Shown piece after piece: positions 1 to 5,200 of a stretch of DNA of 15,594 nt. The translations under genes and the position numbers were made by a program. Positions within the stretch are counted from its first letter, which is position 1, and each line of letters begins with the position of its first letter. Origin of the DNA: JAUQQI01 sp042408785 (lineage in GTDB: Bacteria > Chloroflexota > Dehalococcoidia > JAUQQI01); contig JBHOQU010000025.1 of NCBI GenBank assembly GCA_042408785.1, positions 1 through 15,594 on the forward strand, given 5' to 3'. The notes under the pieces were generated by a model. That model was not told the origin of the DNA and did not search any database. It saw only the letters and a program-made list of their open reading frames with translations.

Positions 1-143
1 TGCAGCTCCTCGAAGGCGCCCCGCGGCCAACGCACCTGCCGGTTGAATTGGCCCTGGCCGGGCAGCCTGGGGAAGCAGTGGGGCCGCTGCCGCCTCACCT
101 CCTCCAAGGAAGGCCTTCTTGCCGGGGGGCCGGCAGGTGGCAT
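1..143 (-). pseudogene. Probable DDE transposase fragment, runs off the left edge
   Basis: Read on the minus strand from a possible ATG at 143-141, the frame stays open to the window edge and contains the stretch FPRLPGQGQFNRQVRWPRG. From memory this resembles the 'FP.LP..SQFNR.VR' segment in the N-terminal part of several IS4/IS982-like DDE transposases. The usual N-terminal residues before that segment are absent; only a Pro/Ala/Arg-rich lead of about 20 codons precedes it. It is therefore probably a remnant or the ruined 5' end of a transposase that continues to the left. The ATG has no convincing ribosome site. The assignment rests on about 20 residues and could be wrong; the family cannot be fixed without the rest of the gene. 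Confidence 0.35.
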
Positions 144-390
144 CACGGCTTGGGGGCCTCCGCTGCGGCAAGCCCCCTCCTGTCAATTTACATAATGAGT
201 CTTGGGGGCTGCGGTCGCGCTTTTTCTGGCCTGGTGGTGGCAGGCCTGACCGTGGCGTCCCGTCCCGGTGCTCATCGGCCCGGTCTTTAACCGGCGGGTG
301 GGGCTGGCGCCGGGGGGCTTTGTGGGGGGCCGTGTACCTGGTGGGCGGGGTCCTCTGCGGGGCGATTCAGCCGTACTATGCCCCCATCGA
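144..390. other. Gene-poor stretch before tnpA
   Basis: No intact gene can be supported here. On the plus strand short hydrophobic pieces occur in different frames (for example LWGAVYLVGGVLCGAI around 319-366), which could be a heavily frameshifted membrane-protein remnant or chance in GC-rich DNA. A GGGGGC/GCCCCC inverted repeat lies near 152-177 without a T-run after it. Confidence 0.3.
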
Positions 391-424
391 AAGGGTTGAC
401 AGCAGCTGGCGATTTTGTTATTAT
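391..424 (+). repeat. 34-nt left-end/promoter repeat, copy A
   Basis: This 34-nt block recurs at 1248-1281 with only two differences (c/a at 410, t/c at 422). Similarity stops abruptly at its left edge and fades after its right edge. It lies directly upstream of tnpA, and the other copy directly upstream of tnpB, so it is best read as the conserved left end of IS607-type elements carrying the transposon promoter. The exact element end cannot be set from the sequence alone. Confidence 0.7.
396..424 (+). promoter_or_regulatory. sigma70-type promoter of tnpA
   Basis: TTGACA at 396-401, a 17-nt spacer and TATTAT at 419-424 form a near-consensus promoter. The expected transcription start (about 7 nt past the -10 box) falls near 431, only about 5 nt before the ATG at 436. 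No Shine-Dalgarno sequence precedes that ATG, so the mRNA would be close to leaderless. Confidence 0.75.
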
Positions 425-435
425 TCATTTCGGCC

Positions 436-882
436 ATGAAGCTCTCCGACTGGGCCCGCCAACAGGGGGTAAGCTACCTGACGGCCTGGCGGTGGTTCAA
501 GACGGGCAAGCTTCCCGTGCCCGCCCGGCAGCTCCCTACCGGCACCATCCTGGTCGACGAACCCACCCCGCACGGTCGCACGGTGCTCTATGCCCGGGTC
601 TCGTCCGCCGACCAGAAGGAGGACCTGGAGCGTCAGGTGCGGCGCCTGGAGGAGTTCGCCCGGGAGCAGGGCTGGGCGGACTTCGAGGTGGTAACGGAGG
701 TCGGTTTCCCACGCCGGTGCAAGAAGCTGTTACGGCTCCTGCGCGACCCCAAGGTCTCCCGGGTCGTGGTGGAGCGCCGCGACCGGTTAACTCAGTACGG
801 ATTCGACCTGGTGGAGGCGGCCCTGGCCGCGGCGGGCCGGCGGGTGGTGGTGGTCAACTCCCGGCGGACACCCACGGCCTAA
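436..882 (+). CDS. tnpA: IS607-family serine recombinase TnpA, C-terminally shortened
   Basis: The 148-residue product has the IS607 TnpA layout. An N-terminal MerR-like helix-turn-helix (residues 1-30, GVSYLTAWRWFKTGKLP) is followed by a small serine-recombinase catalytic domain with YARVSSADQ; Arg54 and Ser56 are the expected catalytic residues. A VERRDRLTQYGF segment (112-123) follows. It would act as the DNA-cutting and joining enzyme of the element. Known family members are about 190-210 residues; here the protein stops at VVVVNSRRTPTA. It lacks the C-terminal helix region that normally carries a DDLV-type motif, and the usual GSGLN loop near residue 90 appears shortened to GF. It is probably inactive or impaired. 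ATG 436 is chosen because the HTH starts immediately after it; a TTG at 415 lies inside the promoter. Confidence 0.85.
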   Translation: MKLSDWARQQGVSYLTAWRWFKTGKLPVPARQLPTGTILVDEPTPHGRTVLYARVSSADQKEDLERQVRRLEEFAREQGWADFEVVTEVGFPRRCKKLLRLLRDPKVSRVVVERRDRLTQYGFDLVEAALAAAGRRVVVVNSRRTPTA

Positions 883-887
883 CTCGG

Positions 888-917
888 ACCGTCGGTGCGC
901 ACGGTCTCACCGACGGT
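888..917 (+). terminator. Inverted repeat just past tnpA
   Basis: ACCGTCGGTG (888-897) and CACCGACGGT (908-917) form a perfect 10-bp stem with a 10-nt loop, starting 5 nt after the tnpA stop. No T-run follows, so it is a weak candidate for an intrinsic terminator. It may instead be a structural piece of the element's right end. Confidence 0.35.
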
Positions 918-1016
918 TCGGAGGCGTAGCGGACCTGCCGGCGGCCGGTGGTGTGGCGGTGGGGGGCTCGCGGAACAGGACGTGGAGTTCGGCCGGCCGC
1001 ACGGTTGTCGGTTGGG

Positions 1017-1247
1017 TCAGAGGGGGCGTGCCGTGTCCGTGACTTCCTCGCCCTCCTCCTGGGAATATGCCCCGTAGCGGGGGTCGGCCCAGTAGCGCCG
1101 GATGGCGGCCCGCTCCTCGCGGGAGATGAGTGGCAACCGCGTGACGCGCTGGGTCAGCAGGTGGCGCCGGGTTTCCAGGGTCAGCCGGCCCGGCGTGCCG
1201 TCCGGGCGCCAATACCGGGAGGCCGGGTCGCGGGTGCGGGCCCAGAG
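1017..1247 (-). pseudogene. Orphan 3' end of an unrecognised gene
   Basis: On the minus strand, 76 codons with protein-like composition end at a TGA (1019-1017). They include PASRYWRPDGTPGRLTLETR, LISREERAAIRRYWADPRYG and an acidic end SQEEGEEV. There is no start codon: reading stops exactly where the repeated IS left-end block begins (1248), with stop codons just beyond. I do not recognise the family. The simplest reading is a resident gene cut by insertion of the tnpB element. A GTG-led minus-strand stretch at 2624-2590 beyond the element (reading KRTTGHFLLRR) is a possible but unproven 5' part. The overlapping frame to 907 looks less protein-like. Confidence 0.45.
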
Positions 1248-1281
1248 AAGGGTTGACAGCAGCTGGAGATTTTGTTATCAT
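1248..1281 (+). repeat. 34-nt left-end/promoter repeat, copy B
   Basis: Second copy of the block at 391-424, 32 of 34 positions identical. It abuts the truncated minus-strand gene at 1017-1247, which marks it as the left boundary of an inserted element that contains tnpB. Confidence 0.7.
1253..1281 (+). promoter_or_regulatory. sigma70-type promoter of tnpB
   Basis: TTGACA at 1253-1258, 17-nt spacer, TATCAT at 1276-1281. The expected transcript starts near 1288. It would first meet ATG-TGC-GAT-TGA (1298-1309), a three-residue reading frame whose stop abuts the tnpB ATG at 1310. No Shine-Dalgarno sequence is seen. Confidence 0.7.
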
Positions 1282-1536
1282 CTACTCAGTCGAACTGATG
1301 TGCGATTGAATGAGAGTCGTTCAGGCCTTCCGCTTCGAGCTGGACCCGAACGTCGGTCAGAGAGTAGCCCTGGCCAAGCACGTGGGGGCCGCCGGGGGCT
1401 TGCTCGCTGCCTTGAGGCGCTGGCGCAAGGCCTGCCCCTTCCTTCTGCGGCACAGCTGCACAAGGAGTGGAACCGCTGGAAGCGAACCAATGCCCCCTGG
1501 TGGGTGGAAGTCTCCAAGTGCGCCCCGCAGGAGGCG

Positions 1537-1576
1537 CAAACTTGACATAAGCTTTACAAAGCTTATGTCAAGTTTG
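1537..1576. repeat. Perfect palindrome 1 (19-bp stem, 2-nt loop)
   Basis: Left arm 1537-1555 begins CAAACTTGACATAAG, the loop is 1556-1557 (ac), and right arm 1558-1576 is its exact reverse complement. It interrupts tnpB between the codons for APQEA and LERAF and is AT-rich in a GC-rich setting. The outer 15 bp are identical to palindrome 2 while the inner 4 bp differ. It looks like a tiny mobile palindromic element or fused transposon ends. Confidence 0.9.
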
Positions 1577-2503
1577 GAGCGCGCCTTCAAAAACCGGCGG
1601 CAGGGCCGGGCCAGAAGGCCCCGCTTTAAGCGTAAAAAGAGTTTAGACGACTCAAGGCGCGTCTTACCGGCTCCCTTCGGGTTTTTCCCCGCCATGTGCA
1701 GCTGCCCCGCCTGGGCAAGGTGCGCACCAAGGAGCCGACGGAGAAGCTTTTAAGCCTGCTGGCCGAAGGGAAGGCCCGCATCCTCTCGGCCACGGTCTCT
1801 CGAGAGGCCGACCGCTGGTACGTGAGTCTGACCTGTGAGGTGGAGCGGCCCGACCCGGCGCCGCGCCCCATCCAAAAGCCGGAGGACGTGGTGGGGGTCG
1901 ATGTGGGGTTGGAAACCTTTGCGGTCCTCTCCGACGGGACCCGCAGGGAGGCTCCCAAGCCGTTAGCGAAGGCCCTGCGCCTGCTGAAGCGCCGCTCCCG
2001 GCAGCTTTCCCGCAAGCAGAAGGGGTCGAAAAACCACGCCAAGGCGGCCCTGCGCCTGGCCCGGTTGCACCGTCGGGTGCGGAACATCCGCCGGGACTTT
2101 TTGCACCAGGTCACCACCTGGCTGGCGAAGGCCAAGCCGGTCATCGTGGTGGAGGACCTGAACGTGCAAGGTCTTGGGCGGGGGAGGCTTTCCCGTTCGG
2201 TGGCCGACGCGGGTTGGGGCGCCTTCCGGCGGATGTTGGAGTACAAAGCCCGGTGGTACGGGGCGCGGCTCATCGTGGCGCCGCGGGATTTCCCCTCGAC
2301 CCGGCGGTGCTCGCGGTGCGGGTGGGTGGGGCCGAAGATCCCGGTGTCCCAGCGGGTCTTTCGCTGTGGGGCGTGTGGGCTTACGCTGGACCGGGACCGG
2401 AATGCGGCGCGGAATCTGCAGTTTTACGGGCTGGCCGTCCTAAGCGGCCCTACCGCAAGTTCTGCGGGAAGTGACGCCTGTGGAGACCCCTCTGGCGGCG
2501 GAA

Positions 2504-2531
2504 CGGGCGCCGAAGGCACCTTTGGCGCCCG
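2504..2531 (+). ncRNA. Strong hairpin at tnpB 3' end, possible omega-RNA 3' part
   Basis: C-GGGCGCC-G-AAGG (2504-2516) pairs with CCTT-T-GGCGCCC-G (2519-2531): 13 pairs including one G-T, with a 2-nt loop. Known IS605/IS607 TnpB elements produce a guide (omega) RNA from the tnpB 3' end and right end. A strong stem at this place fits that scaffold, but no covariance or guide boundary can be tested here. Confidence 0.4.
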
Positions 2532-2533
2532 GT

Positions 2534-2574
2534 CAAACTTGACATAAGTTGTGAAACAACTTATGTCAAGTTTG
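2534..2574. repeat. Perfect palindrome 2 (19-bp stem, 3-nt loop)
   Basis: Left arm 2534-2552, loop gaa 2553-2555, right arm 2556-2574. The outer 15 bp (CAAACTTGACATAAG and its complement) match palindrome 1; the inner part reads TTGT instead of CTTT. It supplies the tnpB stop codon. A GGTC occurs at each border if the element is taken as AAACTTG...CAAGTTT, which could be a 4-bp target duplication. Both strands carry a TTGACA. Confidence 0.9.
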
Positions 2575-2605
2575 GTCGCCGAAGCAGGAAGTGGCCGGTT
2601 GTCCG

Positions 2606-2625
2606 TTTCACCTCACAGGGTGAAA
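2606..2625. repeat. Short inverted repeat after the cupredoxin gene
   Basis: TTTCACC (2606-2612) and GGTGAAA (2619-2625) form a 7-bp stem with a 6-nt loop, 7 nt past the stop of the minus-strand gene. No T-run follows on either strand, so a terminator role is doubtful. Confidence 0.3.
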
Positions 2626-2632
2626 TGGATGA

Positions 2633-3982
2633 CTATGAGCCACGGAACGGTTCGACCACCACCGTGCCCACGTGACCATCGGGCCCGTGGAGCATGCACA
2701 CGTAGGGGAAAGTTCCAGGATTGACGAAGGTCAGGTCAAACTCGGTGGGGGCATCGGTGCCGAGCAGAGCCGTCAGTCCCAAGACCCCTGAGTGGTAAAG
2801 ACGCGTTGGGTCGTAATTCTGGGAGGGTTTAGTCGTCGGCGTTTCGAAGGGGTCGAAGGGTGCCTGGCCGGGCGGCAGGAACGTGACGGTGTGGGGCGTC
2901 TGGGCCTTCCACCGCACGGTGTCCCCGGCCCGGATTCGCACCGTGGGCGGGAAATACTCCAACAGTTCCAGGTAACCGGTAGGTGCCTGGACCGCCGACC
3001 CGACCTGAACCTCCCAGAGGACGGTGCCGTCGGGACGGGTAATCTGCCGGTGTGCGGCCAAGCCCTGCTGGCGGGCCGTCGGGACCAGCCCCAGGATGGT
3101 CCGACTTTCCTGCTCGGCCCGGACCGAGCCTTCAAATTGGGTGGTGTAGGGCTGACCGGCCGGAACCACGTTCACGACCCCGGCCATGCCCGGGTGGATG
3201 GTACAGAAATAGGCGAAGCGGCCGACCTGCGGAAAGGTGACGCTGAGCCGAGTACCACGCTCCTGGATGCCGGTGTTGATGAATTGGCTGCCGTCGTAGC
3301 TCACCGAATCCCCGGGCCGTACGTTAGACGGCCAGAAAGGCGGCAGGCCGGCCGGCGGGGGTGATCCCGCCGAAAGGAAGGTCAGGGTGTGGGGCTCATC
3401 TGAGCTGAAGATAAAGTTCAGGGTATGGCCGGCCGGAACGGTAACACTCCGGGGCATTAAGGCGTTTCCGGCGAGGGTCCCGGTGCCGGTGCCCACAAAG
3501 ACGGTGCTCACCGGGCGGCTATCGGCAGGCGCGACCAGAGGGCCGGTCCAGGAGCCGGCCGGGGTGTTGTTGTAGAAGCTAAGCCAGGCCGAGCTTACCG
3601 GCCGCTGCGCCTTGGAAACGTCCACTGTGAAAATATAAGGGCCGACCACTCCCCCGGCTGGGAGCCCGACCGGACTGATCCATCCGAGGTTGCCCTGCCC
3701 GTCCAGGCCGCACTGCCGCCAGTCGGCCCGGTCGGTCCCGTACTGGCAGGAGACGAGGGTTGCGCCTTCGGGAATGCTGGCCTTGACCTCGTAGGAGTAA
3801 GTCAGGGCACTTTGGTTGGTCACGAACATGACGAACGTGACCAGGTCGCCCGACCTCGTCCCCTGCATCTCGACGGTGAGGGGCGGCCACGCTTCCGACC
3901 GGGCCGACCCAGCCCCGCCCAGGCCCAGAAGCAGCCCTGCCGCGGCCAGGACCAGGAGGTTTAAAGCACGTAGATATTTCAC
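2633..3982 (-). CDS. Secreted protein with two cupredoxin domains
   Basis: 449 residues from a GTG preceded by GGAGG. A signal peptide (1-29: charged start, then a Leu/Ala/Gly-rich core) implies export. Residues about 33-160 form a beta-rich, DUF11-like segment. Domain 1 (about 173-275) has a complete type 1 copper set: His198 (EPHTLTF) and Cys260-His263-Met266 (FCTIHPGM). Domain 2 (about 344-445) has His364 (TPHTVTF), Cys429 and His432, but reads VCMLHGPDGHVG, so the axial Met is missing and His437 sits nearby in a loop two residues longer. Such blue-copper folds carry electrons or store copper outside the membrane; partners are not shown by the sequence. The gene follows the thioredoxin-like lipoprotein gene by 83 bp on the same strand, suggesting related redox or copper work. 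Confidence 0.8.
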   Translation of the reverse strand: MKYLRALNLLVLAAAGLLLGLGGAGSARSEAWPPLTVEMQGTRSGDLVTFVMFVTNQSALTYSYEVKASIPEGATLVSCQYGTDRADWRQCGLDGQGNLGWISPVGLPAGGVVGPYIFTVDVSKAQRPVSSAWLSFYNNTPAGSWTGPLVAPADSRPVSTVFVGTGTGTLAGNALMPRSVTVPAGHTLNFIFSSDEPHTLTFLSAGSPPPAGLPPFWPSNVRPGDSVSYDGSQFINTGIQERGTRLSVTFPQVGRFAYFCTIHPGMAGVVNVVPAGQPYTTQFEGSVRAEQESRTILGLVPTARQQGLAAHRQITRPDGTVLWEVQVGSAVQAPTGYLELLEYFPPTVRIRAGDTVRWKAQTPHTVTFLPPGQAPFDPFETPTTKPSQNYDPTRLYHSGVLGLTALLGTDAPTEFDLTFVNPGTFPYVCMLHGPDGHVGTVVVEPFRGS

Positions 3983-4065
3983 CTTGCCTCCACGTTTTGA
4001 TTTAGCCGTTCCGCACCATCACCCCTCCGCCTGGCTGACCTCTGTTTCCGGCCGCTCACCCCCTT

Positions 4066-4953
4066 TCAGTCGGCGACCTTCCGGACGGCCGCCTCAAGCT
4101 CTTCGGGGCTGAAGATCCCCTCAAGTTTTGCGGCGACCCGCCCGTCAGACCCTACCACGAAGACCCACGGCTCCGAGGGCAGGCCCCAGGCCCGAGCCGC
4201 CGGCCCGAGCTCAAAACGGCTGGCTCGGGCGGCCTCAAGGTTGTAGGGCTCCACATGGATGAACTCGATGCGGTCTTTAAATTTCGGTTCGAGGCCCAGC
4301 ACCAGGTCCAGGACCGGCCCGCAGACGCGGCTCCGGCAGAAGGCCGGGGTGGCGAACACCAGGACAAAGGGCCGGTGGGCGGCCAGGGCTTCGGCCGCCG
4401 ACACCCGGTGCATGTCATCGGGCGGCTCGTGGGTGCAGACGTCCGCGAGCTCCCCGTCCGTCCGGGCCTTCGGGGTATCCACCGCCGGGGCCGGTTCCCC
4501 CACCGCCGGGGTCGAGGGGCGGTCCACAACGAAAAAGGCCAGGGTCGTCCGGTGGGCCCGGCCCGAAGGGTCGGTGGCCCGGATGTCCGCGCCCCAAAGT
4601 CCGGGTTGGCTGAAGGTCACCTCCGGCACCACGTAGATGCCGCGAACTTCGGTGTGCAGGTGGAGGGTACCGTCGGGGTGCCGGTGGGGGCTCTGGACGG
4701 CTATGCTCCGGTACTGGGCCGAAGCGGTGCCCTTATATTCCGGGGCTCCGTCCCCCAGGGCGTAGAAATCCACCCGGACGGCAGCGTCGGCGAGCAAGGC
4801 TCCCCCGGGGGTCTCCAGGGCGAAGGCAAACCGGTTAGAACCGACGGCCGGCTCGCCGACAGCCTGCAACGCCCGGAGCCCTTCGTCGGCCGCCGGGGTT
4901 CGAGGGGCCGAACCGCAGGCGGCAGCCAGCGCCGCGAGGACCAGTAAAGACAA
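4066..4953 (-). CDS. Lipoprotein with thioredoxin-like CX4C domain
   Basis: 295 residues from TTG 4953. A hydrophobic stretch ending LAAAC gives a lipobox, with Cys13 the lipid-bearing residue, so the protein should sit on the outer face of the membrane. Residues about 38-144 look like a YtkA/CopC-like beta domain (RFAFALETPGG ... FSQPGLWGADI ... FFVVD). A Pro/Ala-rich linker leads to a thioredoxin-like domain (about 165-293) with Cys206-RSRV-Cys211 in ATPAFCRSRVCGPV, plus Cys173 in DVCTHEPPDDMH. The CX4C spacing differs from classical CXXC; I recall it from a family of exported thioredoxin-like proteins. The TTG start has no ribosome site, whereas AAGGAG (4984-4979) sits 7 nt before an in-frame CTG at 4971 that would add an arginine-bearing n-region. 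The true start may be there. Confidence 0.75.
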   Translation of the reverse strand: MSLLVLAALAAACGSAPRTPAADEGLRALQAVGEPAVGSNRFAFALETPGGALLADAAVRVDFYALGDGAPEYKGTASAQYRSIAVQSPHRHPDGTLHLHTEVRGIYVVPEVTFSQPGLWGADIRATDPSGRAHRTTLAFFVVDRPSTPAVGEPAPAVDTPKARTDGELADVCTHEPPDDMHRVSAAEALAAHRPFVLVFATPAFCRSRVCGPVLDLVLGLEPKFKDRIEFIHVEPYNLEAARASRFELGPAARAWGLPSEPWVFVVGSDGRVAAKLEGIFSPEELEAAVRKVAD

Positions 4954-5200
4954 CAGCCGGGGCCCGCTCAGAAGATGGCTCCTTCCCGGGCCCGCATACC
5001 CCTGGCTGCTGGCGGGCTCCGGCTCAGCTCCCCTGGGGGGTCGGCTAAGCGGGCGCCATCGTTCGGACGCCGCAGTCTTGAGCGCTCAGGCCCTAAAACG
5101 CTGCACCTTGGCGGCGAGGCCGAGGGCCTCGTCCCAGGCCGTCACTATAGCGCACCGCCCAGCTTCGGGCTAGCCCCTAAAACGTAAAGAAAACGTTAAG
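4954..5200. other. 247-bp intergenic region between ctpA and the lipoprotein gene
   Basis: No gene is seen. It holds a perfect 7-bp GC hairpin (CGAGGCC-gag-GGCCTCG, 5115-5131), a direct repeat CCCTAAAACG at 5091-5100 and 5175-5184 (84 bp apart), and a further run of CGTTTT-type words near 5180-5196 on the minus strand. It presumably contains the promoter of the lipoprotein gene and the end of the ctpA transcript, but I see no clear -35/-10 pair and no known riboswitch consensus. Confidence 0.5.
4979..4984 (-). promoter_or_regulatory. Ribosome binding site pointing to a CTG start
   Basis: AAGGAG on the minus strand is spaced 7 nt from the CTG at 4971-4969, in frame with the lipoprotein gene, but 25 nt from the TTG at 4953. 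It suggests that translation may begin at the unusual CTG, giving a signal peptide beginning (M)LSGPRLLSLLVL. Confidence 0.4.

Larger units (their letters stand above)
1310..2547 (+). pseudogene. tnpB: IS607/IS605-type TnpB nuclease, frameshifted
   Basis: TnpB is the RNA-guided RuvC-type nuclease of IS605/IS607 elements, ancestor of Cas12. The reading moves through three breaks. MRVVQAFRFELDP begins in one frame; near 1400-1404 it passes to another (PLPSAAQLHKEWNRWKR), with the usual RFAYNW-like segment missing. A palindrome at 1537-1576 brings a TGA (1543-1545) and shifts the frame again (LERAFKNRRQGRARRPRFKR). Near 1652-1660 a last shift leads into the long C-terminal part. That part is open from before GTG 1696 to a TAA at 2545-2547 (283 codons from 1696). 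It keeps the RuvC residues (Asp69 in GVDVGLETF, Glu153 in VVVEDLNVQG, Asp232/Asp234 in LDRDRNAARN) and the CSRCG/CGACG zinc finger. As a full protein it is broken; a truncated product from 1696 is conceivable. The stop codon lies inside the second palindrome. Confidence 0.85.

Noticed and set aside
907..1281. Minus-strand frame of 124 codons
   Set aside because: Over most of its length the neighbouring frame (1017-1247) has far more protein-like composition; this one is Pro/Gly/Ala/Arg-rich and runs across the IS left end.
1537..2574. CRISPR-like repeats
   Set aside because: Only two copies about 1 kb apart, each fully palindromic, with a coding sequence between; no regular spacers.
2606..2625. 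Intrinsic terminator for the cupredoxin gene
   Set aside because: A 7-bp stem without a following T-run on either strand is too weak.
4255..4947. Plus-strand frame of 230 codons
   Set aside because: Antisense to the thioredoxin-like lipoprotein gene; repetitive Gly/Arg-rich composition without motifs.
4954..5200. Known riboswitch (c-di-GMP, cobalamin, TPP, SAM, guanidine, fluoride)
   Set aside because: I compared remembered core motifs on the minus strand and none matches; only a generic hairpin and a direct repeat are present.
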